A stretch of 64,000 nt of DNA from Xenopus tropicalis (GCF_000004195.4 NC_030683.2:90997410-91061409), one strand, 5' to 3'. Numbered from the stretch's first letter, positions 45,077-56,190 are shown. The notes: generated by a model not told the origin, from the letters alone. Numbers and translations are program-made.

Positions 45077-46032
45077 GTAGTTGTGTCACTGATGTCAAAC
45101 CAAAAAGCCAGCAGAGGGCATGGCCTAGCGGCCAAGGTGCATGACCAGTTTGGTGCTATCCAAAATGGAGCTATATAAACTTACAGAAACATGCTACCAA
45201 CCTGCTCCCTTACTAGGTTTGCTCATAACCAGTCTTGTCCTAACTTTGACATTAAGGAGCTCCAAAACTTTATCTAATTCCAGAAGTGGGAAAGCACATT
45301 TCTACATCTGTACCTAATTTTTCTGTGCAGGGAGATGCAGCCTAACCCATTGAAACATATTCATACTGCTTTTTAAAATATTAATATAAAAACAGGAGAC
45401 AATGCCGCTATATTGATTTTAACATGCCTTTTGTTTGTTCTAGTTTGTCTTAGCAACATTTCTGTATGTAGGTTACAATTCCAGAGCCAGAAATACACCA
45501 ACAAAACAGTTCTTAAAATGGTAAGCAGTAGGAGTACCATGGTGCTTGCTCCCACTGTCTTGAGCCTGCTGAGCCTGTCTCTCTAGGGGACTGTTGTAAT
45601 TGTGGTTTTCTAATATGCACACTTGTCTAGGAAGAATTTAACATAGAATGCAATCTAATATTAGATCACACAGCTGTCAGCAAATAGTGATTATTACGCT
45701 GCTCTATTTTTACCCACATTTACGCGGTGTCTGCATCGTTTCCTATTCATTTCTCCTTATAATATGGCATATATGGCCATGGATTGGTGGTCTATAAGAC
45801 TGATGTGAGATTCTACTATCTTTGTGTCTTTGACTTTAGTGGATGCCATCAGTTCTGGATTCCAGTAACAAGAAGGCTGACATTTTTAGGTTCCTGGTTT
45901 AGGAATTGTATTTGGATGAGTGGGGTGTCATGTATAAATTGCATATTTTACACTTATAAAGTATGTGTATATATAGTTGTATTTAGGAAGTTCTACTTGT
46001 AAATGCAGCACTTTACATTTTACTTTTAATTC
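45077..46032. other. Non-coding, no recognised feature
   Basis: AT-rich; short frames without motif. Confidence 0.45.
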
Positions 46033-46040
46033 ATAGTACA

Positions 46041-46319
46041 CAGGGCCGGAACTAGGGGTAGGCAGAAGAGGCAGCTGCCTAGGGTGCAATGATTGAGGGG
46101 CGCCAGGCAGGAGCCTCTCCTGCCTACCCCTAGTGCTACTTTGTCATTGCCTCCGCCGCTTGTCATTAGCGGCGGAGGCAATGACCGAATGAATTGCACC
46201 ACCCCCCCTGCACCTCCTCCTGTGCTTTGGCGCGCATGCGCCGTTCGGGGGAGCGGGGAGGTGGGCGGAGTTGGCCGACCGGGTTGCCTAGGGCGCCAGG
46301 TCGGCTTGGCCCGCCCCTG
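46041..46319 (+). mobile_element. hAT-type MITE, CAGGGCCGGAACTAGG family
   Basis: CAGGGCCGGAACTAGGGGTA to gtcggcttggcccgcccctg, with a perfect 8-bp duplication ATAGTACA at 46033-46040 and 46320-46327. The middle holds cattgcctccgccgct / agcggcggaggcaatg, a perfect hairpin. GC-rich; the 75-codon frame inside is a by-product. Confidence 0.88.
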
Positions 46320-46320
46320 A

Positions 46321-47154
46321 TAGTACAGTTACATTTATAGCACAGTAGTACAGTTACATATACATTACAGTAGTGCAGATAGATTTATAGTACAGTAATA
46401 CATTTACATATACAGTACAGTAGTACAGTTACATTACAGTAGTGCAAATACATTTATAGTACAGTAATACAGTTACATATACAGTACAGTAGTACAGTTA
46501 CATTTATAGTACAGTAGTACAGTTACATACACATTAAAGTAGTACCCTTACATACACATTACAGTAGTATTGTTACATATACAGTACAGTAGTACAGTTA
46601 CATATACAGTACAGTAGTACAGTTACATTTATAGTACAGTAGTACAGTTACATATACAGTACAGTTACATACACAATACAGTAGTACAGTTACATATACA
46701 GTACAGTAGTACCGTTAAATACACAGTACAGTAGTACAGTTACATTTACGTTACAGTAGTACAGTTACATACACAGTACAGTAGTACAGTTACATATACA
46801 GTACAGTAGTACCGTTAAATACACAGTACAGTAGTAAAGTTACATTTACGTTACAGTAGTACAGTTACATACACAGTACAGTAGTATAGTTACATATACA
46901 TTACAGTAGTATAGTTACACACACAGTACAGTAGTACAGTTACATATACAGTAAAGTTACATACACAGTACAGTAGTACAGTTACATACACAGTACAGTA
47001 GTACAGTTACATACACATTACAGTAGTACAGTTACATACACAGTACTGTAGTACAGTTACATATACAGTACAGTTACATACACAGTACAGTAGTACAGTT
47101 ACATACACAGTACAGTAGTACAGTTACATACACAGTACAGTAGTACAGTTAAAT
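46321..47154 (+). repeat. 25-bp minisatellite, part 1 (~33 units)
   Basis: Units of the form tagtacagttacatayacag + tacag, 25 bp, with occasional 19-bp or shortened units. A 100-bp (four-unit) higher-order repeat is visible: 46681-46780 and 46781-46880 differ at one base. Its first unit overlaps the target duplication of the hAT-type MITE, so the array began at 46033 or before. Confidence 0.93.
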
Positions 47155-47738
47155 TTTTTTTACCTGTGTTCCTCCCAACTTTACATAGACAAAAAAAATA
47201 CAAATATTAAATATAATAAAAATGTGCAATAAAGGTTCAAGTATTTACAATAAAAAAATGCAATGAAGTATTTGAAATAGTGCAGTGAGGATTTAAAGTG
47301 GCTTTGCTTAAAGTGACACTGTGAAGAGTCCAGTAGTTATGGGGAGTGTGTGTTGGTTTGGGTAGAATGTCAGCAGTTCAAAAGCCTGATGGCTTGTGGG
47401 TAGAAACTGTCTCTGTATCTGCTGGTGCGGGACTGGATGCTCCTGTACCGCCTGCCTGATGGTAGGAGCGTGAAAAGACTGTGGCTGGGGTCAGAGAGGA
47501 ACCGCTGCATCTTCCTCCTACAGCGCTGTCTGTACAGGTCCTGCATGGCTGGCAATTCAGTCCTGGTGATGCGCTCTGCTGATCTCACCACCCTCTGCAG
47601 AGCTTTGCGGTCCAAAGCATTACAGCTGCCATACCAGGTGGTGATACGGCCGGACAGAATACTCTCAATGGTGCATCAATAGAAGTTTGTGAGTATTCTG
47701 AAGTCCATGCCGAACCTCCTCAGGCGCCGCAGAACATA
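47155..47738 (-). mobile_element. 5'-truncated CR1/L2-like LINE
   Basis: Minus-strand insertion of about 584 bp. The 5' part (47738-47373) encodes the C-terminal end of a reverse-transcriptase ORF; the 3' part (47372-47155) is an untranslated tail with A-rich runs. The array resumes on the far side with ataca where the left side stopped at gtta, so little or no target sequence was duplicated. Confidence 0.78.
47370..47738 (-). pseudogene. LINE ORF2 C-terminal fragment
   Basis: The minus-strand reading from 47738 gives a peptide with LRRLRRFGMDFRILTNFY, then an in-frame TGA at 47676-47678, then CTIESILSGRITTWYGSCN and DRKALQRVVRSAERI, followed by LPAMQDLYRQRC, DPSHSLFTLLPSGRRYRSI and RDSFYPQAIRLLN before a natural stop near 47370. 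These words, in this order, are the familiar C-terminal region after the reverse-transcriptase domain in CR1/L2-superfamily LINEs of fish and amphibians. The upstream endonuclease and catalytic RT motifs are missing, as expected for 5' truncation. The TGA sits at a spot compatible with CpG decay of CGA. Dead copy; the exact clade needs a database comparison. Confidence 0.82.
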
Positions 47739-48755
47739 CACAGTACAGTAGTACAGTTACATATACAGTTCAGTAGTACAGTTACATACACAGTAAGTTA
47801 GTGCAGTTACATACACTGTACAGTAATATAGTTATATATACATTACAGTAGTATAGTTACACACACAGTACAGGAGTACAGTTACATATAGAGGATAGTT
47901 ATATACACAGTACAGTAGTACAGTTACATATACGTTACAGTAGTACGTTACATACACAGTACAGTAATACAGTTACATACACTGTACAGTAATATAGTTA
48001 TATATACATTACAGTAGTATCGTTACACACACAGTACAGGAGTACAGTTACATATAGAGGACAGTTATATACACAGTACAGTATTACAGTTACATATATG
48101 TTACAGTAGTACGGTTACATACACAGTACAGTACTACAGTTACATATACTGTACTGTAGTACAGTTACATATACAGTACAGTTACATACACAGTACATTA
48201 GTACAGTTACATACACAATACAGTAGTATAGTTACATATACATTACAGTAGTATAGTTACACACACAGTACAGTAGTACAGTTACATATACAGTACAGTA
48301 GTACAGTTACATACACAGTACGGTAGTACAGTTACATATACAGTACAGTAGTACAGTTACATATACATTACAGTAGTACAGTTACATACACAGTACAGTA
48401 GTACAGTTACATACACAGTACAGTAGTACAGTTACATATACAGTACAGTAGTACAGTTACATATACATTACAGTAGTACAGTTACATACACAGTACAGTA
48501 GTACAGTTACACAGTACATTAGTACAGTTACATACACATTACAGTAGTACAGTTACATATACATTACAGTAGTATAGTTACACACATAGTACAGTATTAC
48601 AGTTACATACACAGTACAGTAGTACAGTTACATACACGTTACAGTAGTACAGTTACATACACAGTACAGTAGTACAGTTACATATACGTTACAGTAGTAC
48701 AGTTACATGCATAGGACGGTAGTACAGTTACATATACGTTATAGTAGTACAGTTA
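47739..48755 (+). repeat. 25-bp minisatellite, part 2 (~40 units)
   Basis: Same unit as part 1. Two higher-order periods show: 166 bp (47805-47970 and 47971-48136, sharing the rare words atacactgtacag, cacacacagtacaggagt and catatagagga) and 100 bp (48321-48420 and 48421-48520). Confidence 0.92.
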
Positions 48756-50015
48756 CTCAAGTTTAAAAAAGGTTGTTAAAGAAAAGTACAAATTCATCTC
48801 AATTCATGTTAACAGCAGTAGACATGGTATCCCCTATTGGGGTGTACAGACTATTTACGAGTGACCAGAATGATTATGTAGAAAGATCTGCTTTATAACA
48901 CCAGGATGTAAATTATTTTCACTAAATGCAAAAACCTTGTGTCCTCTTATAAAATGACCCCCACATTTTAATTACCCTATATTAATCTACTATATGCTCT
49001 ATTATATAGTAACTTACATGAAACATTAAACATGGTAATTTAATTTCCCTGCATCTTTTATTTTCAAAACAACATATAATGGACAATTTCAAGGTAATTA
49101 CAAACATGTGTCCTACAGGTTATAATATTGTAAGAGAAAATCTTAATAAACACTCTATTTTTATCTGCCCTTTAACACCATATCTTGCATTATAATTACC
49201 ACAGGTCTACAGCAAGGTCATTTTTACTGAATTCACGTGAAAATAAGCCTTCTCCAAGAAAAACAGTGTACCACCTGGACTGTATAGATGATTTTAATCA
49301 CCGAAATTAAATCAATTTGGCCAGAGCTGTCTTTGAAAAGATCCCTAATGCACTAGAAATGCAAATGTTGTTTTTGCATTCACTGCAGCAGTGCCCATAG
49401 TAGCATCAGCTTCTGCATTTAGGTGTGACAGAAGGTTTATTAGGATGAAACTGTGCCTACAGCAGTAGAGGCAGAGATAGCATCTGGGACATAGCAGTGG
49501 GAATTATATCCCAACCTGTGGCCTTTAAAATATATCTCCCAGCAGCAAAGGCTGATAGCTAAATACTTGGAGTTCTGCTTCAACAGGTAAAAAACCACAG
49601 TTTGGACAATATCATTTTCTAAATAAAAGAAGATCTCACCAAAAAAACTGTTCTGCATTGTACCCTAGCACTACTAAAGACAGGTCTAAGTTTGGCAGAT
49701 GGTACTGAATCCGTCTCCACTGTCACATATTCAATCCTGCCGTGTCTGAAAAATATGTGTGATTCTTCCATGAAATTAGTTCATTTTCAAAAGAAAATGT
49801 GCATTAGTCATCGGCTCACACATGCTTGAAAGTGGTCTGTATCATTTACAATAAATTGTTTCAAGCTTTCTCACATCCCTTTTGGAAAAATATGCTCAAT
49901 GAAAGCAACACATTCTGAAAGAAGGCTTCTCAAAGCAATGTTTATTCTAGAAATGAGCGTTCTTGGATTTGTAGCCATTGTTTAGAAGTACTGTATGAAT
50001 AGTCTCTGGTTTTAT
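48756..50015. other. Non-coding, no recognised feature
   Basis: AT-rich, about 1.3 kb with no repeat family or gene recognised. Confidence 0.5.
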
Positions 50016-50353
50016 TTAAAGGAAATGTAACACTGAATTTTTTTAAGTAAAAAAGCTATGCTACCCTGCACCAATAACTGCCCTATCCTGCAAACCACTT
50101 AGTATTTTAAATGCTTTAATGGAAAATACCTGCTAAAACTTGGCTTCCTGTCAATTGAAGTACGGCGATAAGGCGAAGGAAGGAGCTGCATCCACTATGC
50201 AACGATGGATTGATCAAGCCTTGCCTGACTCCTTCCTATACAGAAAGAAGGCTAGGCTCGATCAATCGATCGTCACATAGTATGATGCAATAAGAAGCTA
50301 CAGCTTCTTATTGCATGTTTTTTTAATGACTTAATGTAAATGGAAGTTCTGCA
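50016..50353 (+). mobile_element. T2/Kolobok-type element, right end missing
   Basis: TTAA (50016-50019) then aggaaatgtaacactgaatt; interior has mirrored gaagctacagcttctt and gatcaatcgatcgtc. No TTAA-CCTTTAA right end is seen; a 121-bp hAT element begins at 50362. Confidence 0.6.
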
Positions 50354-50361
50354 CACTCCAC

Positions 50362-50482
50362 CAGCGCATTAGGCAAACTGGCCGGCTTGGCCTGTGCGCA
50401 CCGGCACATACACAGACAGGGCGTTACAGGGACCACTACACAGTTGGGGAAAGGGTCCTGGCTACCCCTAGTTCTGGCCCTG
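50362..50482 (-). mobile_element. hAT-type MITE, 121 bp, internally deleted
   Basis: cagcgcattaggcaaactgg to ctacccctagttctggccctg, with a perfect 8-bp duplication CACTCCAC at 50354-50361 and 50483-50490. Only the two ends of the CAGGGCCGG family remain. Confidence 0.82.
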
Positions 50483-50559
50483 CACTCCACCATACTATTT
50501 GATAATGCTGCTCTAATCCTCTAATGAATTCAACATTTTCTACGAATGTTCTTGTTAAC

Positions 50560-50720
50560 CAGGGTCGGACTGGGCCACCAGGGTACCGAGAAAAAACCAG
50601 AGAGCCCAGCAGCCTCAATCCCTGTTACTGCTCCCCTGGGCGCCGGTGTCCTCCCCTTATGGGTTTCATTTGCGCATTCAGGTGAGCATGTCGGAGGGGC
50701 ACCAAACCTACAGATAACTG
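50560..50720 (+). mobile_element. hAT-type MITE fragment, CAGGGTCGGACTGGG end
   Basis: cagggtcggactgggccacc then agggtaccgagaaaaaacc. Left terminus only; a related complete copy is at 57155-57728. Confidence 0.6.
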
Positions 50721-50832
50721 CAACTAAACGATTTGGGCTTTATTTACTATTACTATTTACTATTACTATATTACTATTTACTTTATAGACATAAAAAAGT
50801 ACCAAGTTACACATTAAAGTGTTATACACTGT

Positions 50833-51195
50833 GGGGCTGATTTATTAATGTTTAAATACAACATTTTTTATGAGTTTGTAAACCGATAGAAAATAATGAA
50901 AACAATGCAAGTTCACCGCATTTGATTTTTTTCATGGTTTCATTCAAATTTTTCACATTAACTTTTTTTTTTTTTTTATAAATAAACACAGTTTCAAGTC
51001 TGGCAAGTGTAAGGGGTGGATTTATAAAAATGTGTGATTAGAGCTCACCACAGAAAAACTCACCCACTTTCTTTTTATTCCTATGGGATTTTTAAAACAT
51101 ATGTATTAATGGGTGAAAGTTACCATTTGATTAATACACTTCTAAAAAGAGCTCTAATTGCACTTTTTTTTATAAATGAATAGAAAGTAACTCTA
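50833..51195. mobile_element. Harbinger-like MITE fragments
   Basis: Two adjacent pieces: ggggctgatttattaatgtt (50833, left end only) and aggggtggatttataaaaat ... gattagagctcaccacagaa ... cctatgggatttttaaaac (51012-51195), the latter of the 5856-6069 family with a decayed right half. Confidence 0.5.
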
Positions 51196-51240
51196 ATCTA
51201 TCACGATACTAATTTTTGTGATTTTAGAAATTTCTGAAAC

Positions 51241-51590
51241 AAATTTTCTCTTAAACTACAAATGCCAAGCGATTTATTAAAATAGCCTTTAGCATGAACG
51301 AAAAACGCAATTTTTTTTGTATTATCGCAAAAATAAAAGCGTAACCCCCCCCCCCCCCGAAAACCTTGAAGCAAAGAAAGATCTACTACTTGTAAAAAAG
51401 ACACCTGACATTGACTTATACTTGACCTTGACAGCTTTGAGATGGCGTTTTTTTACTTTCAGATTTGTTGCAGTTTTGTTGCATAATAAATGGCAAAAAA
51501 TAAGTGGTTTTTCCACAAAAAAAAACGCATTTTTAAACAAAAAAATTTGAATAATTGAAAAAAAAACCCAGAACATTTAGTAAATGCCCC
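51241..51590. mobile_element. Possible MITE ending in TAAATGCCCC
   Basis: Right end atttagtaaatgcccc is clear; the left end is not. Contains a C run (51345-51358) and many A runs. Opposed 77-, 84- and 82-codon frames here are low-complexity by-products. Confidence 0.4.
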
Positions 51591-51714
51591 TCTTAGAATG
51601 TGTGGGGAAGATTTAGAAATATGTGCATGTAACAGTAGACTGCTGCAAACAATATCTATTTTTACATACTTAACATCATCACACCAAAAGAAAAAGCGAT
51701 AGCTCAATAGTAAT

Positions 51715-51860
51715 CAGGGTTGCACTGGGACCCAATCCCTGCAGGGTGCTCCCACGAGCCGACTGTCTCTCTCCCCAAATGCGTGGAAGTTAAGTTCAAT
51801 TTACGTGTGCTCAGGGAAGGGGTTGGGCGCGGCCCTTTCGGGGGGCGTGAAGGCATTTCT
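51715..51860 (+). mobile_element. hAT-type MITE fragment
   Basis: cagggttgcactgggaccca start, similar to 50560; right end not found. GC-rich gcgcggccctttcggggggc near the end. Confidence 0.45.
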
Positions 51861-51896
51861 AGCCATATTCGTTTCTAGCGATTAGTTCCTAACATA

Positions 51897-51954
51897 TATT
51901 ATTAACATATGGTGATCTAAATTCCAGGAAGATCCCTTATCAAGAAAAACTCAG

Positions 51955-51957
<3 letters not shown>
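51897..51957 (+). mobile_element. CAGGTATGGGA-family MITE, right-part fragment
   Basis: aacatatggtgatctaaatt and aagatcccttatcaagaaaa, matching the pre-terminal part of the family. Ends at the TA repeat. Confidence 0.6.

Positions 51958-51959
<2 letters not shown>

Positions 51960-51996
<37 letters not shown>
51960..51996. repeat. (TA)n microsatellite, 18 units
   Basis: Uninterrupted tatata run of 36-37 bases between a MITE fragment and a complete MITE of the same family. Confidence 0.95.
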
Positions 51997-51999
<3 letters not shown>

Positions 52000-52302
52000 G
52001 TATGGGATACGTTATCCAGAAACCCATTATCCAGAAAGTTCCAAATTACGGGAAGGAATTCTCCTATAGACTCCATTATAAGAAAATAATTCTAATTTTT
52101 TTTAAATTATTTCCTTTTTCTCTGTTATAATAAAATAATACCCTCTACTTGATCCCAATTAAGATACAATTAATCCTTATTGGATGCAGAACGCCCCTAT
52201 TGGGTTTATTTAATTTTTAAATGATTTTTTAATAGACTTAACAGATCCCTTATCCGGAAAACCCCAGGTCCCGGGCATTCTGGATAATGGGTTCCATACC
52301 TG
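51997..52302 (+). mobile_element. CAGGTATGGGA-family MITE, complete
   Basis: CAGGTATGGGATACGTTATC to ataatgggttccatacctg, 306 bp, flanked by TA on both sides (51995-51996 within the microsatellite, 52303-52304). Confidence 0.88.
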
Positions 52303-52542
52303 TATATGCATATACAAATGTGCTGGGGATCATTTGGAGAGGTTGAAATTGATGGACTGTTGTTGCATTTAACTATGTAGCCATTATATGCAGAGACCTT
52401 CCAAAAATATTAAATGTAGGACACTTATTAATTACATAATCATTAATACAGTGATATCTGAACTCACCATTCCCCCATGCAGACAGTGGATTGGGATGGT
52501 GCACGCGACTGACATGACAGAGGCTTACAAAAGCATTACAAA

Positions 52543-52616
52543 ATAAATTCCTACTGTAACCCTCCATAGTTTAGGTACCTATACTTAAACTATGGAGGGT
52601 TACAGTAGGAATTTAT
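52543..52616. repeat. Perfect 31-bp hairpin
   Basis: Arm 52543-52573 (ataaattcctactgtaaccc ... agttta) is exactly complementary in reverse to 52586-52616, with a 12-base loop ggtacctatact. Confidence 0.95.
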
Positions 52617-52914
52617 CCAGAATGCTCAGGACCAAGGGTATTCCGGATAAGGGGTCTTTTCGTAATTTGGATCTCCATACCTTAAGTCTACTAAAAAATC
52701 AATAAAATATTAATTAAACCCAATAGGATTGTTTTGCATCCAAGGAATATTTATATCTTACTTGGGATTAATTACAAGGTACTGTTTTATTACTACAGAG
52801 AAAAAGAAAATATGTTTTAAAAATGTGAATTATTTGATTAAAATAGAGTCTATGGCTTTCCGTAATTTGAAGCTTTCCGGATAATGGGTTTCCAGATAAG
52901 GGATCCTGTACCTG
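52616..52914 (-). mobile_element. CAGGTATGGGA-family MITE, left terminus replaced
   Basis: From atccagaatgctcaggacca to aagggatcctgtacctg. The expected first ~15 bases (caggtatgggacctg) are missing; in their place is the second arm of the hairpin at 52543-52616. Confidence 0.82.
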
Positions 52915-55240
52915 CATTCCAACTGAGGGGGTGAGCCTTTTTTTTCTAGTAACAAAATGTGATATTTGTTTCATTACCTTCCCTGAATGTTTAATCAGAA
53001 AAACACACACTCCTGCTCTTACTTCAGGTATATTTTGTACATTACAGATTGCTATGAAATGATTTCTTTTGTCTGAAATCACAGCCATTTCAGAAAATGT
53101 TATGTATCGTTTTGCAAAAAAAGAAATATAAATCATGTCTGTATAGTTATGTGGAAGAACTATTAAATATTCATGTTCTACGTAACTGGTATTTTTTTTC
53201 TAAACTGTATTCTGTACATTCTAAACGTGTTCTGTACAGTTTTTGCAGAGTAAATTTCAAGTGGAAAAAAAAAGTCCAAAATTATAATAAGCTGCAGACT
53301 GATTCCAGCTATTGGCAATGGCAACACATGCACCTTTATGGCTACTTCATAACAGAATGCAGATTATGCCCGATACCCTGTTTTTAATGTGGACCCTCCA
53401 AATTATGGTAGGAGGGAATATAACTGCTTAATGTTCAGACAAAACACTGTGGCACCAATGTGGCTTAAAATAAACTGGTGTAAAACACTTGTGCAACTTT
53501 TTAGCAACTGATTCTTCTAGCCTTTCCCAGGGCTACAACAGTGCCTTAACTTAGGCTAAAGCTTATTCACATGGTCAGATTTCCAAATGTAGGCACCACT
53601 ACCCAAGGCTCTGGATATACTGGATCACTGCGCTTCTCAAAGAATGGACTAGGCATCTTTCTGCCTTTAAGGGATGGAGGGTTACCTGATCCTATCTTTT
53701 AAATGAGACTTCTGGTATGAATTTATACAGGATCTTGCATCACAGAGTGGGACCAGACTTAGCTATTCTGCTATTTTCTGCCCCAGGTAAATATACCCAA
53801 CGCGGGGTGGTACAGGGCAGATTGGTAGAAAATGCAAGGTGTGACAAAGCCCTTAGTGCTCTAGCACTGGCTAATAAGCCCTATAATGTTGTCAGGAAGC
53901 AAATTTGTAACAATTTATACAGTTTCTGCAGAACAGGAGATTACAGTTGGCCCCATATTGTAGGTTAATAGCCCATACAGTTATGTGTCAAGTAAAGGTT
54001 GTACACACTAAACGTAGATCAAACATTTCAAATATCTTGGGCCTATGAAGTAATTAAAACTTTAAATTCACATTTATGTCTCAACAGAGCAACATGTAAT
54101 AGATGTCCTTTAAAAATCAAAATATAATTGTAAATGCAGACTTAGCAAGAGAGTGAATTACACTTAGGTCACTGGTTTGGCAGCTTAATTACCCTTGGGA
54201 TACTTTGCCATTTATTACCCTTTAGCAGGTTGTTAATGTCATTTGAACCCTATGTCTAATAACTACATGTATTATACTATTAGAATTATTTGTTTTACAG
54301 GAGTAGGACAGATTGGAGCAACAAATAGTGCTGTCTGGGCCTCTTAAAATGATGGAAGAAAACCAAACAACATCACTTTTTACGCACTGGACTAAAGTAC
54401 ACGTGGCTATTTGCTTATACTGCCTGTGATGAGAAAGCCATTTACACCAGGGAATACAGACAAGTTATCAGCAAGAACGTCTGTCAGATGTTGACCTGAG
54501 TTTGATGCTTTAAACAACAGGAGTCCACAGCACAGAGACACTGCAAGGCAGTGCATAATCCATCACCCTGATAGGTATTTGTATAAGGACAGGTCCTTCT
54601 GCTTGTCAAACACTTCATGAAATATTGTAGCACCAAGCCATAACTGTCTCTTATCTTTGCTCTGGAGCTGCTCACAACAAAAACATCTCCACAATACTTG
54701 TATCCTACTCTTCTATTCAGTCACTACTTCTATACGAATATTATTCCCCGTCTTTTCCAGAAACCTCAACATTACCTATCCAGCTGAACGGTCACAGCCA
54801 AACATCCCCGTACCTGCACAACTGATGCAAGTCAGAGGAACACAAAAGTAGAAAAAAAATTAATATTTATACAAAAGAATACTTGCAGGGTTGTTTCTAT
54901 AATAAAAGTTATAATGGTAGGTGCACGCCCCAGTCACCAGCCACTTCTTTGTCACATGCATAAATTGTTCCTTGGTCTCATTGGGCTTTCTCAGTTCCTT
55001 TAGCATAGATGCATCACCCCATGATGTGTGCACTGCGGCAATTGATGCAAGTCACTGTGGGAACCCTAGAGTTACCACCATCTTGGGAGATGATAGTTCC
55101 AGGGTTTACCTGCATCAATAGATGCACTGCGCTCAGTTTGGGACATACCATGTAACACCAAGCAAAACTATTTGGAAGTACTATGAGTGGTGTTTGACAC
55201 GTGCCTTTAATAAATCTGAGTTTTCATGCAATGATTACTG
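52915..55240. other. Non-coding, no recognised feature
   Basis: About 2.3 kb with no repeat family, exon or RNA gene recognised. Frames of 122, 96 and 83 codons overlap repeats or lack motifs. Confidence 0.5.
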
Positions 55241-55770
55241 TATATACTCGAGTATAAGCCTAGTTTTTCAGCACCCAAAATGTGGTCAAAAAGTCACCCT
55301 CGGCTTATACTCGAGTCGGGTGCCATGGGTCCCTCCAAACTAGCACCCACTGCCCTTTGTGTGCAAATTTATCTTCATCTACCATCCTCACCTGTCCCAT
55401 TCTGCACTAGACATTTCACTTTATATTCTATATAAACTAGATATAGTTTTGAAGGATTTTAACTCTTTGTGTTTTAGCTTGGTTACTGAGTACTCTTAAG
55501 GTATCATTGTTGATAAAACAATTGTTTTTGTTGACCCTCCACTTACAGAGCTAGTTTACAGTTTTTATTTGAAATAAATATTTAAAAACATATACCCCAC
55601 TGATGCCTCATTTAATGTAATGTTATTGGTATTTATTTTGATGAAACTTAGCAGTAGCTGCTGCATTTCCTACCCTAGGCTTATACTCGAGTCAATAAGT
55701 TTTTTTAGTTTTCTTAGGTAAAATTAGGTACCTCGGCTTATATTCGGATCGGCTTATACTCGAGTATATA
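55241..55770. mobile_element. Inverted-repeat element, TATATACTCGAGTATAAGCC ends
   Basis: Left tatatactcgagtataagcc and right ggcttatactcgagtatata are perfect 20-bp inverted repeats. The word ggcttatactcgagt recurs inward at about 55302, 55679 and 55750, giving subterminal repeats. A TA duplication is possible because the ends are TATATA. Superfamily not assigned. Confidence 0.78.
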
Positions 55771-55895
55771 CATAGGAATTAGATATCAATGTATAGGCTA
55801 AATTAGTGCAGTGTGCAAAGTGCAATTTTTGAGCACAAATAGCCATGTTTTTAGATAGAAATGATTTTCCTGTCTGTGCTGCTGGTAATCATTAT

Positions 55896-56133
55896 TAGTT
55901 ATGAGCAATAAATTACCAATATATTGAGAAAATTCATAAAACAGTGAAAATCTGTGAAATGCATTAAAGTAAATATGTGTTTTTTTCTTGCCGTGACTAT
56001 TTTCACATCTACTGTTTCCATGTAAAATACATCAAAGTGTATTTTTTGGCTGTTTCATGAAAATATTTGGTGATGGCAAAATGTGGAATTTTGCCACATA
56101 TCCATACCAGGTGAAAAATGTCACGTATTACTA
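55896..56133 (-). mobile_element. hAT-type MITE, TAGTGATGGGCGAA family, old copy
   Basis: Left tagttatgagcaataa, right gaaaaatgtcacgtattacta; perfect 8-bp duplication ATCATTAT at 55888-55895 and 56134-56141. Interior strongly decayed (atatccataccaggtgaaaa). Confidence 0.75.
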
Positions 56134-56190
56134 ATCATTATATATATTTAATATGGACCCTGTATAATATTATGTGTTGCATACTGTCAT

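Noticed and set aside
46321..48755. CRISPR-like array
   Set aside because: Repeats are directly adjacent 25-bp units without spacers, and the sequence is vertebrate; it is a minisatellite.
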